Under the pieces are notes generated by a model that worked only from the letters and a program-made list of their open reading frames with translations, ran no database searches and had not been told where the DNA came from. Below, one piece after another: positions 42,995-53,653 of a stretch of DNA of 64,000 nucleotides. Source of the DNA: Azonexus sp. (GTDB lineage: Bacteria > Pseudomonadota > Gammaproteobacteria > Burkholderiales > Rhodocyclaceae); the NCBI GenBank assembly GCA_017983615.1, contig JAGOBB010000006.1:62001-126000 (forward strand), given 5' to 3'. Both the position numbers and the translations under genes were made by a program. Each line of letters starts with the position of its first letter. Within the stretch, counting starts at the first letter, position 1.

Positions 42995-44689
42995 ATGGAC
43001 CCGAATCTCATCTACGCAAAAACCCCAACTGGCGACGAGGCAGTGCGTCAAAGCACACGTGTCGTCCAGCGTAATTTGCGCATGGTGCTGGTCCTGGTTG
43101 ATGGCAAGGTGAGCGTCGCGGAATTGTCGGCAAAAATCGGCAATCCACGCCTGGTTGAATCGGCTTTGCGTGAGCTGGAAGAGGGCGGTTACATCGCGCC
43201 GACTATCGAAGCCGTGTCAGTGTGGGAAGAAAGCCGCAAGAACGCTCAAAACGAGTCTCCGCAGGCGGTTGCTTCAGCAATGTCGGAATTTTCGACATTC
43301 GGCCCAAAATCGCTCAGTGGTGCAGCTTCTCGATCCGGACAAAGTGCTGCCAGCAATTTTTCTTCTTTCGGAAAACCGATTCTGCCCACTGCGAACGGCT
43401 TTGATATTCCCCTGGTACCTTTGGAGCGATCGCCGGCAAGAGAACCCGAGCCGGTGGATGACATTGAAAAATCGCCGCTTTTTCGCGTGCGCTCGGTCAT
43501 GCTGGGTGGCGCGGCCATTGTCGTTACGCTTTTGGGCGCAGCGCTGTTCTACCCCTACGAGAAATTCAAACCCGGCCTTGAGACAACAGCGTCGCAACTC
43601 GTCAATGCTCCGATCAAGATAGATCACGTGGAGCTTGCATTTTTTCCCAGCCCACATCTGAAATTGACGGGCATCCGGATAGGGGAGCCATCCGACGGAA
43701 AGATTGCCGAAGTCAGGGTTTCATCGCCGTTGTCCCTGCTTGGCGGAGCGCCGCACAAGATTTCCAGAATCGACATTTCCGGCGCGGCGATATCATCCAA
43801 TCGCCTGGTTTCCATGCCCTTGTTTCGCGGCAGCAAGTTGAGCGACGGCGGCATCGAGGTGTCGAGAATCCATCTCGAGCAATCGCAGATATTGTTGGGT
43901 GAGCAACTGGCCCTGAGCGATATCTACGGCAACCTCGATATTCGTGCCGATGGCAAGTTGGAAAAAGCCGTCTTTGAAACAGCCGACCGTAGCCTTTTGG
44001 TCGACGTGACGCCAAGCGCCGCAGGAATTGTGCTGGGCATCGAGGGACGGGCCTGGAAGCCTTCGGGCAGCGCCATACTGTTTGCTTCTTTGCAGGCCAA
44101 GGGCCTGTTGCAGAACGACAAGCTGTTGGTCGAAAAGATCGATACCACCTTTCTGGGCGGAATACTTCGCGGCAATTGGCTGCTCGACTGGAGCAATGGC
44201 CTGTCGATGGCAGGTGACGGAACACTGACTCGACTGGATAGCCGCAAGGTCAGCGAGGAGTTTGCGCCGTCCCTGAAGATCGAAGGCGACATGACAGGAA
44301 GCATTCGTCTGCGTTCTGTCGGGAGCGACTGGGAAACCCTGTGGCGCAACACTGAAGCCTTGCTGACTACAGAGATTACTCGGGGCATCCTGCACGGTGT
44401 TGATCTTGGCGAAGCGGCTCGCCGTGCCGGAGGCTCGGAAGTCCGGGCAGGGAGCACCAAGTTCGACCGGTTGCGCTCGACGATCAGTATTACCCCACGG
44501 CAGGTGGTTGGGCGCGAAGTACGCATGGACGCCGGCATGGTGACGGCAAACGGGCACTTCGTGGCCGAACGGAATGGGCAGGTCGATGGCACGATGGCGG
44601 TCACCCTTCAGAGTTCCGTATCGAGCCAGCGTGCCGCGGTCCGCGTTACTGGTGTCCTGCCGGATTTGACTGCGACAGCCAGCAAATAA
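42995..44689 (+). CDS. AsmA-like protein with an N-terminal cytoplasmic domain
   Basis: A 564-residue protein. Residues 1-75 look like a small winged-helix or DUF4388-type region (VLVLVDGKVSVAELSAKIG, LVESALRELEEGGYI). A Ser/Pro linker and a single TM helix near 170-190 (VMLGGAAIVVTLLGAALFY) follow. The periplasmic AsmA-type part has KIDHVELAFFPSPHLKLTGI near 210 and a C-terminal strand-rich region. AsmA-type proteins are thought to move lipids across the periplasm. The residues ADRSLLVDV near 330 are encoded by a degenerate dispersed-word copy. Confidence 0.75.
   Translation: MDPNLIYAKTPTGDEAVRQSTRVVQRNLRMVLVLVDGKVSVAELSAKIGNPRLVESALRELEEGGYIAPTIEAVSVWEESRKNAQNESPQAVASAMSEFSTFGPKSLSGAASRSGQSAASNFSSFGKPILPTANGFDIPLVPLERSPAREPEPVDDIEKSPLFRVRSVMLGGAAIVVTLLGAALFYPYEKFKPGLETTASQLVNAPIKIDHVELAFFPSPHLKLTGIRIGEPSDGKIAEVRVSSPLSLLGGAPHKISRIDISGAAISSNRLVSMPLFRGSKLSDGGIEVSRIHLEQSQILLGEQLALSDIYGNLDIRADGKLEKAVFETADRSLLVDVTPSAAGIVLGIEGRAWKPSGSAILFASLQAKGLLQNDKLLVEKIDTTFLGGILRGNWLLDWSNGLSMAGDGTLTRLDSRKVSEEFAPSLKIEGDMTGSIRLRSVGSDWETLWRNTEALLTTEITRGILHGVDLGEAARRAGGSEVRAGSTKFDRLRSTISITPRQVVGREVRMDAGMVTANGHFVAERNGQVDGTMAVTLQSSVSSQRAAVRVTGVLPDLTATASK
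43962..43996 (-). repeat. Dispersed word, copy 9 (one mismatch)
   Basis: AAGGCTACGGTCG on minus (43984-43996), followed by CGGCTTTTTCC. It is inside the AsmA-like gene and encodes ADRSL. Confidence 0.6.
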
Positions 44690-44717
44690 AAAGGCGGAAC
44701 CGAAGTTCCGCCCTTTT
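44688..44717. terminator. Bidirectional terminator
   Basis: AAAAGGCGGAAC-CGAA-GTTCCGCC followed by CTTTT. It serves the AsmA-like gene on plus and the aminotransferase gene on minus. Confidence 0.9.
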
Positions 44718-44740
44718 CGTGCAGCCAATGGCCGGATAAA

Positions 44741-45949
44741 TCAGGGCTTGGTCACTGCTGCAATAGCCTTGGCCACGTAGTCCAGATTCTTGGTGTTCAG
44801 CGCGGCCAGGCAGATGCGGCCGGTTGAAACGGCGTAGATGCCGAACTCTTCCCGCATGCGATCTACTTGGGCGGCAGTAAGGCCGGTGTAGGAGAACATG
44901 CCACGCTGCTGGGCGACGAAGGAGAAGTCCTGGGCAACGCCTTGGGCCTTGATGGCATCGACCAGACCAGTGCGCATGGCGCGGATGCGGTCACGCATGC
45001 CGGCCAGCTCGGTTTCCCACATCTGGCGCAGTTCAGCCGAGGCCAGTACGCCCGCAACCAGCGCACCGCCATGGGTCGGCGGGTTGGAGTAATTGGTGCG
45101 GATGACGCGCTTGACCTGCGACATCACCCGGGCCGATTCGTCCTTGCCAGCGGTGACGATGGACAGGGCGCCGACGCGCTCGCCGTACAGCGAGAAGTTC
45201 TTGGAGAAGGAGCTGGAGGCGAAGAACTGCAGGCCGGAAGCAGAGAAGGCGCGGACGGCCACGGCATCAGCATCGATGCCGTCGGCAAATCCTTGATAAG
45301 CCATGTCGAGGAAGGGCACCAGGCCGCGTTCCTGGCAGATGGCGACGACTTCGCCCCACTGGGCGTCCGATAGGTCGGCGCCGGTCGGGTTGTGGCAGCA
45401 GGCGTGCAGGACGATCACCGAACCGGCGTCCAGCCCCTTCAGGCAGGCCTTCATGCCGTCGAAATTGACGCCACGAGTGGCCGCGTCGTAGTACGGGTAG
45501 TTTTCGACGACGAAACCGGCGGACTCAAACAGGGCACGATGGTTTTCCCAGGACGGGTCGCTGATATAAACCTTGGCGTTCGGGTTCAGGCGTTTCAGGT
45601 AATCGGCGCCGATCTTCAGGGCGCCGGTACCGCCGAGGGCCTGGGCGGTGATAACTTGGCCGTTGGCGATCAGGGCGGAGTCCTTGCCGAGCAGCAGGTT
45701 CTGGACGGCGCTGTTGTAGGCCGGATTGCCTTCGATTGGCTGGTAGCCGCGCGGCAGTGCTGCCTTGACGCGAGTATCCTCGGCGGCCTTGACGGCGGCG
45801 AGCAGCGGAATCTTGCCGTTGTCGTCGAAATACACGCCAACGCCGAGGTTGACCTTGGTGGTGCGCGCATCGGCATTGAAAGCTTCATTCAGACCGAGGA
45901 TAGGATCGCGCGGGGCCATTTCCACCGCAGCGAAGATCGAAGAGGACAT
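44741..45949 (-). CDS. Aromatic amino acid / aspartate aminotransferase
   Basis: A 402-residue class I PLP aminotransferase of the TyrB/AspC subfamily. It starts [20 protein letters not shown]. The PLP lysine lies in [16 protein letters not shown] near 245, [14 protein letters not shown] near 190 and the late C-terminal RICLAALN complete the pattern. ATG 45949 has GGAG upstream at good spacing. It would catalyse the last step of tyrosine, phenylalanine or aspartate synthesis. It is divergent from uvrB across 76 bp. Confidence 0.93.
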   Translation of the reverse strand: MSSSIFAAVEMAPRDPILGLNEAFNADARTTKVNLGVGVYFDDNGKIPLLAAVKAAEDTRVKAALPRGYQPIEGNPAYNSAVQNLLLGKDSALIANGQVITAQALGGTGALKIGADYLKRLNPNAKVYISDPSWENHRALFESAGFVVENYPYYDAATRGVNFDGMKACLKGLDAGSVIVLHACCHNPTGADLSDAQWGEVVAICQERGLVPFLDMAYQGFADGIDADAVAVRAFSASGLQFFASSSFSKNFSLYGERVGALSIVTAGKDESARVMSQVKRVIRTNYSNPPTHGGALVAGVLASAELRQMWETELAGMRDRIRAMRTGLVDAIKAQGVAQDFSFVAQQRGMFSYTGLTAAQVDRMREEFGIYAVSTGRICLAALNTKNLDYVAKAIAAVTKP

Positions 45950-46025
45950 AGAGACTCCGTGGAATAATACGAACAGTGTCCGCACGGCCAACCGGCCGCA
46001 CAACGAGAAACCTGCAAATTTTACC

Positions 46026-48098
46026 ATGAGCGAAACCAACACCGGCGCGCCAGTTGTCTGTTATGAGGGTAGTCCCTATCGACTACATCAGCCATTTCCG
46101 CCTGCCGGCGACCAGCCCGAGGCAATCCGGCAGCTGGTCGAAGGGTTGGAAGACGGTTTGTCGTTCCAGACCCTGCTTGGAGTGACCGGCTCCGGCAAGA
46201 CCTACACGATGGCCAACGTAATCGCCCGCACCGGGCGTCCTGCCTTGGTGCTGGCGCCAAACAAGACGCTAGCGGCGCAGTTGTATTCCGAGTTCAAGGA
46301 ATTCTTTCCGGAGAACGCCGTCGAGTATTTCGTCTCCTACTACGACTACTACCAGCCGGAAGCCTATGTGCCGTCGCGCGACCTGTTCATCGAGAAGGAC
46401 AGCTCGATCAACGACCACATCGAGCAGATGCGCCTGTCGGCGACCAAGAGCCTGATCGAGCGACGCGATGTGGTGATCGTCGCCACGGTATCGTGCATCT
46501 ACGGTATCGGCGACCGCGACGAATACCACAATATGATCCTGACCATGCGCGTCGGCGACAAGCTGGACCAACGGGCGATCATCAAGCGCCTGTCGGACAT
46601 GCAGTACGAGCGCAACGAGATGGATTTCCATCGCGGCACTTTCCGTGTGCGCGGCGACATCATCGACATTTTCCCGGCCGAACATGCAGAACACGCTATT
46701 CGCGTCTCGCTGTTCGACGACGAGGTCGAGGCACTGCAGTTTTTCGACCCACTGACCGGCCATTTGCTGCATAAGGCCCTGCGCTTCACGGTGTTTCCGG
46801 CCTCGCATTACGTGACGCCGCGGGCCACGGTCGTTCGGGCAATCGAAGCGATCAAGGACGAGTTGCGCGAGCGAATCGACTTTTTCACCCGCAACAACAA
46901 GCTGGTCGAGGCGCAACGAATCGAGCAGCGCACCCGTTTCGATCTCGAAATGCTCGACCAGATTGGCTTCTGCAAGGGAATCGAGAACTACTCCCGGCAT
47001 TTTTCCGGGAGAAAAGCCGGCGAGGCGCCGCCGACGCTGATCGACTACCTGCCCCCTGATGCGCTGATGTTCATCGATGAGTCGCACGTCTCCATCGGCC
47101 AGGTTGGCGGTATGTTCAAGGGCGACCGCTCGCGCAAGGAAAACTTGGTCGATTACGGTTTTCGGCTGCCTTCGGCGCTCGACAACCGACCGTTGCAGTT
47201 CAACGAGTTCGAGGCGCACATGCGCCAGACCATTTTCGTTTCGGCGACACCGGCCGACTACGAACAGCAGCATGCTGGCCAGGTCGTCGAACAGGTGGCC
47301 CGGCCGACCGGCTTGATCGACCCTGAGGTCATCGTTCGTCCGGCATCGACTCAAGTTGACGATCTGCTGGCTGAAATCGGCAAGCGGGTCGCCGTTGGCG
47401 AACGCGTGCTGGTTACGACACTGACCAAGCGTATGGCCGAGGACCTGACGGACTTTCTGGCCGACAACGGCATCAAGGTGCGCTACCTGCATTCCGACAT
47501 CGACACCGTGGAGCGCGTCGAAATCATCCGCGATCTGCGCCTGGGCGAATTCGACGTGCTGGTTGGCATCAACCTGCTGCGCGAGGGCCTGGATATTCCG
47601 GAGGTTTCGCTGGTGGCGATTCTCGATGCCGACAAGGAGGGCTTCTTGCGCTCCGAACGCTCCTTAATCCAGACAATTGGCCGCGCGGCGCGCCATATCA
47701 ATGGCACAGCATTACTCTATGCTGATACGATTACACAATCCATGCAGCGCGCCATTGCCGAAACCGGGCGGCGACGGGAAAAGCAGATCAGCTTCAATCG
47801 CGAGCACGGCATCATACCTCGCGGGGTGTCCAAGAAGATCAAGGACATCATCGACGGGGTTTACGATGCCGGATCGGCCCAAACCGAACTAAAAGCGGCC
47901 CAGCAGCAGGCGGTGTACGATGCAATGGATGAAAAAACAGTGGCCAGGGAAATCAAGCGCCTCGAAAAGACGATGTTCGAGTGCGCGAAAAACCTGGAAT
48001 TCGAAAAAGCGGCGGCGGCCCGCGACGAGTTGTTCCGACTCAAGGAACGTGTATTCGGCGCGGCACAGCACGACCCCGACGGAGATGGGACAACATGA
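46026..48098 (+). CDS. uvrB: Excinuclease ABC subunit B
   Basis: A 690-residue helicase-like repair protein. Walker A is [14 protein letters not shown] near residue 45, the beta-hairpin is [15 protein letters not shown] near 100, and the DEAD-like box is [11 protein letters not shown]. Motifs V and VI ([23 protein letters not shown]) follow. The C-terminal UVR domain starts near 645. It hands damaged DNA from UvrA to UvrC. No LexA-type box is evident in the short upstream gap. The stop overlaps the next gene by ATGA. Confidence 0.97.
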   Translation: MSETNTGAPVVCYEGSPYRLHQPFPPAGDQPEAIRQLVEGLEDGLSFQTLLGVTGSGKTYTMANVIARTGRPALVLAPNKTLAAQLYSEFKEFFPENAVEYFVSYYDYYQPEAYVPSRDLFIEKDSSINDHIEQMRLSATKSLIERRDVVIVATVSCIYGIGDRDEYHNMILTMRVGDKLDQRAIIKRLSDMQYERNEMDFHRGTFRVRGDIIDIFPAEHAEHAIRVSLFDDEVEALQFFDPLTGHLLHKALRFTVFPASHYVTPRATVVRAIEAIKDELRERIDFFTRNNKLVEAQRIEQRTRFDLEMLDQIGFCKGIENYSRHFSGRKAGEAPPTLIDYLPPDALMFIDESHVSIGQVGGMFKGDRSRKENLVDYGFRLPSALDNRPLQFNEFEAHMRQTIFVSATPADYEQQHAGQVVEQVARPTGLIDPEVIVRPASTQVDDLLAEIGKRVAVGERVLVTTLTKRMAEDLTDFLADNGIKVRYLHSDIDTVERVEIIRDLRLGEFDVLVGINLLREGLDIPEVSLVAILDADKEGFLRSERSLIQTIGRAARHINGTALLYADTITQSMQRAIAETGRRREKQISFNREHGIIPRGVSKKIKDIIDGVYDAGSAQTELKAAQQQAVYDAMDEKTVAREIKRLEKTMFECAKNLEFEKAAAARDELFRLKERVFGAAQHDPDGDGTT

Positions 48099-48577
48099 GC
48101 TTTCGCGTGCTACTTGTCTGCATGGGCAATATTTGTCGCTCACCGACAGCCGAAGGTGTTCTTAGGCATTTTATAAAAATCAATAACCTCGGCGATAAAG
48201 TTGAAGTTTATTCTGCGGGAACGCATGGCTATCACGTCGGCGAAGCGCCTGATTCGAGAACCCAGCGGGCCGCGTCAGCCAGAGGTTACAACCTGTCGCA
48301 GCTACGTGCCCGCAAGGTAGCCCGGCAGGATCTGGATTATTTCGATCTGATTCTGGCCATGGACAAGAGCAACCTTGACAACCTCAAGCGCCTGGCCTCG
48401 CCGGAGCAACAGGATCGCATCGGGCTGTTTATGGACTACTCACGGAATTTTGATGACGACGAGGTGCCCGATCCCTATTACGGGTTGGGCCATGGATTCG
48501 ATCTTGTTCTCGACATGGTCGAGGACGCAGCGCTCGGCCTGGTCGAGGACATCAAAAAGAAACTGAATCGCAGCTAG
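48095..48577 (+). CDS. Low-molecular-weight protein-tyrosine phosphatase
   Basis: A 160-residue phosphatase. The P-loop CMGNICRSP (C.....RS) is at residues 9-17, and the acid loop DEVPDPYYG near 128 supplies the general-acid Asp. It could act on tyrosine kinases or arsenate, but no such partner gene is adjacent. The ATG overlaps the uvrB stop, so it is translationally coupled to uvrB. A perfect hairpin follows the stop. Confidence 0.92.
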   Translation: MSFRVLLVCMGNICRSPTAEGVLRHFIKINNLGDKVEVYSAGTHGYHVGEAPDSRTQRAASARGYNLSQLRARKVARQDLDYFDLILAMDKSNLDNLKRLASPEQQDRIGLFMDYSRNFDDDEVPDPYYGLGHGFDLVLDMVEDAALGLVEDIKKKLNRS

Positions 48578-48594
48578 TCTGGTCGGCTTGCGGA

Positions 48595-48630
48595 AATGAG
48601 AAGGGGCACCCGCGGGTGCCCCTTCTCATT
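48595..48630. terminator. Perfect 36-bp hairpin between convergent genes
   Basis: AATGAGAAGGGGCACCC-GC-GGGTGCCCCTTCTCATT has no mismatch. No T-tract follows, so it may be a bidirectional terminator or an RNA 3'-end stabiliser for the phosphatase and rne transcripts. Confidence 0.7.
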
Positions 48631-48645
48631 GGGATCGAATGACGT

Positions 48646-51261
48646 TTATTTGCCGGTTTCGACCATGACCAACGGTTCGCTGTCAGTGTTTTCTGAAACT
48701 GGCTTCTGCTTGCGCGGACGGCCCAGTTTGACCGGCAGTTCAGCCGGTGCCATGGCAACCGGAGCGGCCGTGGTCTGCACCATCACCAGCCCACTTCCGG
48801 CCAGTGCCGCATCGATGTCGACCGGCTCGGCAACAGGTGCAGGAGCAGATTCGATTTTTTGCACTTCCAGGGCATCGACCGTAGCATTCTCGGTAGCGAC
48901 CGGGGCAGGGGCGGCCACTTCGACGATCGGAGCAGGTTCGCTGACGACGGGAGCCGGCTCGACCGCCTGGGCAATCGGTTCCGCCTCGACAATCGGTTCT
49001 ACTGCGGCCGGAATCGTGACGACGACGGGTTCTTCGACGATTGCTGCTTCAACAGGTGCTTCCGTTTCGACAGCCATTTCGGTAACCGGCGCGACGGCAG
49101 CGTTGTCCGCCTCATTGCGACGCTCGCCACGGCCACGACCACCGCGACGACCGCGACGACGACCGCCTTGCTCTTCGTTACCCTGGCCTTCGGGCGCTTC
49201 GCCACCTGGCAACGGTGCAACGACGGCCAGATCGCTCACCGGCGCCTGAACCAGCTTGCTTTCTACTGCTTCCGGTTGCTGACGCTCACGACGCTCCTTG
49301 CGTTCGCCGCGCGGACGGCGCTCCTGGCGCTCGCCATTGCCGGCAGCAGACTCATCGCCCGGGGCTTTTTCTGCATTGCGCTCGTTGCGATTGCCGCGTT
49401 CCTTGTTGCGTTCGCCGCGCTCTTCGTCGCGCTTGTTGCCGTTGCGGCCGCCACGACGGCCATCGCGGTCGCGACGGCCATCGCCACGGCCTTCACGCGG
49501 CTTCTTGGCCGGGGCCGGTTCGGCGACCGGCTCCACCGGCTTGGCCGGAGCACGGAACCACGAGAAGATTTTCGAGAACAGGCCGCCTTCCGGCTGAACT
49601 GCGACCGGAACAGTCGCGGCGACTTCAGTCTTTTCCGGAAGGTTCGGTGCCGGCTGATCCGGCGAAATGCCCTTGATGGCGGCTTCCTGGCGCGGTTTGG
49701 CGGCTTCCATCTGGGTTGCCTGCTTGATGGCTTCTTCAAGCGGCATGTCGACCATCTTGTAGGACGGTTCGCGGACATCGTCCTGGTTCAGGTCGTCGTG
49801 GCGCAGACGGGTGATCGTATGGGCCGGTGTTTCGAGATGAACGTTCGGGATCAGCAGGATGGTGACCTTGTGGCGCAACTCGATGGCCTGGATGTCCGGA
49901 CGCTTTTCGTTGAGCAGGAAGGTGGCGACATCGACCGGTACCTGGACATGCACGGCGCCGGTATTTTCCTTCATCGACTCCTCTTCCAGGATGCGCAGGA
50001 TGTGGAGTGCAGCTGATTCGGTGGAGCGGATGTGGCCGGTGCCGGTGCAGCGCGGGCAGGGAATGTAGCTGGTTTCGGCCAAAGCCGGGCGCAGGCGCTG
50101 ACGGGACAGTTCCATCAGGCCGAAGCGGCTGATCTTGCCCATCTGGACGCGGGCACGGTCAAAACGCAGCGCATCGCGCAGGCGATTTTCGACTTCGCGC
50201 TGGTTTTTGGTGTTTTCCATGTCGATGAAGTCGATCACGATCAGGCCACCCAAGTCGCGCAGACGCAACTGGCGGGCCAGTTCTTCAGCGGCTTCGAGGT
50301 TGGTCTTGAACGCGGTTTCCTCGATGTCGGAACCCTTGGTGGCCCGACCGGAGTTGACGTCGACAGCGACCAACGCTTCGGTGTGGTCGATGACGATGGC
50401 GCCGCCAGACGGCAGGTTAACCTGGCGAGCGAAGGCCGTCTCGATCTGGTGTTCGATCTGGAAGCGCGAGAACAGCGGCACGTCGTCGCGGTAGCGCTTG
50501 ACGCGATTGACATTGCCGGGCATGACCGTGCCCATGAAGGCGCGGGCCTGCTCGTAAACCTCGTCGGTATCGATCAGGATCTCGCCGATGTCCGGCTGGA
50601 AGTAGTCACGGATGGCGCGAATGACCAAGCTGCCTTCCAGGTAGATCAGGAAAGCGCCGCTCTGCTGCTGAGCGGCGCCGTCGATGGCGGTCCACAGTTG
50701 CAGCAGGTAGTTAAGGTCCCACTGCAGTTCTTCAGCCTGGCGGCCGATAGCGGCGGTGCGGGCGATCAGGCTCATGCCGTTGGGCACTTCGAGCTGATCC
50801 ATGATTTCGCGCAGTTCGGCGCGTTCGTCACCGTCGACACGACGGGAAACGCCACCGCCACGCGGGTTGTTCGGCATCAGCACGAGGTAGCGGCCGGCCA
50901 GCGAAACGTAGGTGGTCAGGGCGGCGCCCTTGTTGCCACGTTCGTCCTTGTCGACCTGGACGATCAGTTCCTGACCTTCCTTTAGCGCCTCCTGAATCTT
51001 GGCGCGGCCGACGTCAGTACCCGGATGGAAAAAAGCGCGGGAAACTTCCTTGAACGGCAGGAAGCCGTGGCGATCGGCACCGTAATCGACGAAGCAGGCT
51101 TCGAGAGACGGTTCGATGCGGGTAATGACACCCTTGTAGATGTTGCTCTTGCGTTGTTCCTTGGCGGCGGACTCAATGTCGAGATCAATCAGTTTCTGAC
51201 CATCGACAATGGCGACACGGAGTTCTTCCGCCTGTGTCGCATTGAATAGCATGCGTTTCAT
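48646..51261 (-). CDS. rne: Ribonuclease E
   Basis: An 871-residue endoribonuclease. The N-terminal S1 region has [20 protein letters not shown] near 40. The catalytic DNase I-like part has [13 protein letters not shown] near 303 and [13 protein letters not shown] near 345 with the metal Asp residues. The zinc link [10 protein letters not shown] is near 403. Residues from about 510 on are disordered: an Arg/Glu-rich block ([17 protein letters not shown]) likely binds RNA, and a Pro/Ala/Glu-rich tail follows. [14 protein letters not shown] in the tail is encoded by a dispersed-word copy. It has a 400-bp upstream region. Confidence 0.96.
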   Translation of the reverse strand: MKRMLFNATQAEELRVAIVDGQKLIDLDIESAAKEQRKSNIYKGVITRIEPSLEACFVDYGADRHGFLPFKEVSRAFFHPGTDVGRAKIQEALKEGQELIVQVDKDERGNKGAALTTYVSLAGRYLVLMPNNPRGGGVSRRVDGDERAELREIMDQLEVPNGMSLIARTAAIGRQAEELQWDLNYLLQLWTAIDGAAQQQSGAFLIYLEGSLVIRAIRDYFQPDIGEILIDTDEVYEQARAFMGTVMPGNVNRVKRYRDDVPLFSRFQIEHQIETAFARQVNLPSGGAIVIDHTEALVAVDVNSGRATKGSDIEETAFKTNLEAAEELARQLRLRDLGGLIVIDFIDMENTKNQREVENRLRDALRFDRARVQMGKISRFGLMELSRQRLRPALAETSYIPCPRCTGTGHIRSTESAALHILRILEEESMKENTGAVHVQVPVDVATFLLNEKRPDIQAIELRHKVTILLIPNVHLETPAHTITRLRHDDLNQDDVREPSYKMVDMPLEEAIKQATQMEAAKPRQEAAIKGISPDQPAPNLPEKTEVAATVPVAVQPEGGLFSKIFSWFRAPAKPVEPVAEPAPAKKPREGRGDGRRDRDGRRGGRNGNKRDEERGERNKERGNRNERNAEKAPGDESAAGNGERQERRPRGERKERRERQQPEAVESKLVQAPVSDLAVVAPLPGGEAPEGQGNEEQGGRRRGRRGGRGRGERRNEADNAAVAPVTEMAVETEAPVEAAIVEEPVVVTIPAAVEPIVEAEPIAQAVEPAPVVSEPAPIVEVAAPAPVATENATVDALEVQKIESAPAPVAEPVDIDAALAGSGLVMVQTTAAPVAMAPAELPVKLGRPRKQKPVSENTDSEPLVMVETGK
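48855..48888 (-). repeat. Dispersed word, copy 10
   Basis: Exact core on minus (48876-48888), with CAAAAAATCG downstream. It encodes NATVD in the disordered tail of RNase E. Confidence 0.8.
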
Positions 51262-51663
51262 TTATTTTCGGGCTCCAGCGCACGGAAGCACGCAGCAACG
51301 AAACGCCCTGGCAGGCAGCGACTTATCTAGATCGGGTTGCGTTCATGTGTGGGATGAGGGCAAAGGCGATTTGAAGGTGCTGATCAACAAACGGCCACGT
51401 GTTTTTTATTGAAATGCGTGGCCTGAAAATTCCTGCAACGGGCAATCCGTGCGTGCTTACAGTGGGCTTATCCATTAACATCACTACTTTTGGTGAGTGA
51501 ACTTAACCAGTCGTTTCACGTTGGTCTGGCCTGTGCAGTTGGCGCAGGTGAGACTTCGAGCCTGCCGCAGGGCGGTCGCGCTGTTAGCGCGAGGGCACAA
51601 ACGGTCTGACGGTTCGGCATCTCTTGCAAACCGAGACGTAGAACGCAGGCAGTATATTAGAAA
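51262..51663. other. 402-bp divergent leader region of rne and rluC
   Basis: No convincing protein is encoded. On the rne side, GGCCACG and CGTGGCC pair across 17 nt (51393-51423). A CGCGCT-GTT-AGCGCG hairpin lies near 51579. The long rne leader is consistent with the autoregulated 5' UTR known for E. coli rne, but the sequence does not prove this. No clear promoter was found. Confidence 0.55.
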
Positions 51664-52668
51664 ATGAACGTGGCAGGGAACAAATCGGTCGCCCATGTAG
51701 TGATTGCCGAAGAAGAGCAGGGCCAGCGCCTCGACAATTTTCTGATCAGGCGTTGCAAAGGCGTCCCGAAAAGTCATATCTACCGGATATTGCGCAGCGG
51801 CGAAGTGCGGGTGAATAGCGGCCGGGTTGATGCGACCTACCGCCTTTGCCAGGGCGATAACGTGCGCATTCCGCCGATCCGTATTGCCGAGCGGCCGCAG
51901 AACGAGGTCGAGGAAGCAGCCAAGGAACGTGTCGATCTACCGATCATCTACGAAGACGACGCAATGCTTGTCATCGACAAGCCGGAGGGCATTGCCGTCC
52001 ATGGCGGCAGCGGTGTCAGTTTCGGCGTTATCGAAGCCCTGCGCCGGCAGCGACCGCAGGCCAAGTTCCTCGAACTGGCGCACCGCCTGGACCGGGAAAC
52101 CTCGGGCGTCCTGCTCGTCGGCAAAAAGCGCCTGGCGCTGACCGCATTGCACGACATGTTCCGCGAACACGGCGCTGGCGCCGACAAGCGCTATCTGGTG
52201 CTGGTCAAGGGGCGCTGGATGAACAATACCCAGCACGTCAAGCTGCCGCTATACAAATACTTGACCGAAGGCGGCGAGCGTCGGGTGATGGTGCGCGACG
52301 ACGGCAAGGCATCCCACACGGTATTCCGCCTGCTCGCCCGCTGGCCGGAGATGAGCCTGCTCGAGGCGCAACTGAAGACCGGGCGCACCCACCAGATTCG
52401 GGTGCATCTGGCGCATCTGGGTTTCCCCATCCTCGGCGACGAGAAGTATGGCGATTTTCCGCTGAACAAAGCCTTGAAACGCGATGGCCTGAAACGCATG
52501 GCCTTGCACGCCTGGCGGATGGCTTTCCGTCACCCGCTGAGTGCAGTGCCTGTCGAATGTGTCGCGCCATTGCCTGATGGCCTTAGAAGCTACATTGCTA
52601 CGGTCGATGCCCAAAAAGGCCGTGAATTCACCGCCGAAAATCTTGAATCGATACTCTCCCAACGATGA
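51664..52668 (+). CDS. rluC: 23S rRNA pseudouridine synthase RluC
   Basis: A 334-residue RluA-family synthase. An S4 domain (residues ~18-80, GQRLDNFLIRRCKGVPKSHI) precedes the catalytic domain with HRLDRETSGVLLVGKKR near 140, which holds the catalytic Asp. GRTHQIRVHLAHLGFPILGD follows near 240. In E. coli RluC modifies U955, U2504 and U2580. The residues IATVDAQKG near the C-terminus are encoded by a dispersed-word copy. It overlaps the HAD gene by four bases. Confidence 0.94.
   Translation: MNVAGNKSVAHVVIAEEEQGQRLDNFLIRRCKGVPKSHIYRILRSGEVRVNSGRVDATYRLCQGDNVRIPPIRIAERPQNEVEEAAKERVDLPIIYEDDAMLVIDKPEGIAVHGGSGVSFGVIEALRRQRPQAKFLELAHRLDRETSGVLLVGKKRLALTALHDMFREHGAGADKRYLVLVKGRWMNNTQHVKLPLYKYLTEGGERRVMVRDDGKASHTVFRLLARWPEMSLLEAQLKTGRTHQIRVHLAHLGFPILGDEKYGDFPLNKALKRDGLKRMALHAWRMAFRHPLSAVPVECVAPLPDGLRSYIATVDAQKGREFTAENLESILSQR
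52594..52630 (+). repeat. Dispersed word, copy 11 (one mismatch)
   Basis: ATTGCTACGGTCG, then ATGCCCAAAAAGGCC and GAATTC. It lies near the 3' end of rluC and encodes IATVD. Confidence 0.7.
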
Positions 52669-53315
52669 AATATGAACTGATTGTTTTCGACTGGGACGGC
52701 ACCTTGCTGGACTCCGCCGGGGCCATTGTCAAAGCCATCCAGTCCGCCTGTCGCGATCTCGACTTGCCGGTGCCTGCCGACAGCCAGGCCCGGCATGTCA
52801 TAGGTCTCGGGCTGGTCGATGCCATGCGCCATGCCGTTCCTGACCTGCCGCCGGACCGCTATCAGGCCATGGTCGACAGGTATCGCTTTCACTATTTGGC
52901 CGGCGACCATCAACTGACCTTGTTCGAAGGCGTGCCGCAGATGCTGGAGCGTCTGCAGGGAGCGGGCCATATCCTGGCCATTGCGACCGGCAAAAGTCGG
53001 CTCGGGCTGGACCGGGCACTGGATCACTCTGGTCTGCGTCCGTTTTTCCAGGCCTCGCGCTGCGCCGATGAATGCCATTCGAAGCCGCACCCGCAAATGC
53101 TGGAAGAACTGACAGCCGAGTTCGGCATCGCCAACGGGGCGACGGTCATGATTGGCGACACTTCGCACGACCTGCTGATGGCCAGCAACGCGGGAATCGA
53201 CGCACTTGCCGTGACTTACGGGGCCCATCCTCACGATCACTTGCTGGAACATAAACCGGTAGCCTGCCTGCACAGCGTAAGGGAACTTGACGGTTGGCTG
53301 CTCGACTTCGCCTGA
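52665..53315 (+). CDS. HAD-IA hydrolase (phosphoglycolate phosphatase-like)
   Basis: A 216-residue haloacid dehalogenase-family phosphatase. Motif I is FDWDGTLLDSAG near residue 7, motif II is IATGKSRLGLDR near 105, and motif III/IV is HSKPHPQML with MIGDTSHDLLMA near 160. The substrate is unknown; small phosphoesters such as phosphoglycolate are likely. It overlaps rluC at the start and the Rieske gene at the end, so rluC-HAD-Rieske-sppA are probably one unit. Confidence 0.87.
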   Translation: MKYELIVFDWDGTLLDSAGAIVKAIQSACRDLDLPVPADSQARHVIGLGLVDAMRHAVPDLPPDRYQAMVDRYRFHYLAGDHQLTLFEGVPQMLERLQGAGHILAIATGKSRLGLDRALDHSGLRPFFQASRCADECHSKPHPQMLEELTAEFGIANGATVMIGDTSHDLLMASNAGIDALAVTYGAHPHDHLLEHKPVACLHSVRELDGWLLDFA

Positions 53316-53653
53316 TCTGTGCCGGTGTCGACCTGCCAGAGTCGGGCAAGGGCGTCCGTTTCACGGTGCAGCGCTATGGCCGTGAGGTGTCTGCCTTTGC
53401 AGTTCGGTATCGCGGGCAGGTTCATGGCTATTTGAACGAATGCGGCCACGTACCGGCAGAACTCGACTGGCTGCCCGGCGAATTCTTCGATGATTCCAAG
53501 CTATACTTGATTTGCTCGATTCATGGCGCGCTTTATGCTCCGGATACGGGTAGATGTCTCAGTGGACGTTGCCAGGGCAGGGGTCTGAAACCCTTGGCAA
53601 TGCACGAGATCGACGGTCAGATATTTTTTGAACAAGACGAGAATCATGGATAA
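53294..53653 (+). CDS. Small Rieske-type [2Fe-2S] protein
   Basis: A 119-residue protein with one Rieske domain. The first cluster motif is NECGHVPAEL near residue 50 and the second is LICSIHGALYAPDTGRC near 73, giving CxH and CxxH. No oxygenase catalytic domain is attached. It may be a ferredoxin-like electron carrier. The start TTG 53294 lies within the HAD gene; no ATG is available. The end overlaps the sppA start by eight bases. Confidence 0.82.
   Translation: MAARLRLICAGVDLPESGKGVRFTVQRYGREVSAFAVRYRGQVHGYLNECGHVPAELDWLPGEFFDDSKLYLICSIHGALYAPDTGRCLSGRCQGRGLKPLAMHEIDGQIFFEQDENHG

Noticed and set aside
45950..46025. A LexA box in front of uvrB
   Set aside because: No CTGT-N8-ACAG or close variant is present in the divergent gap.
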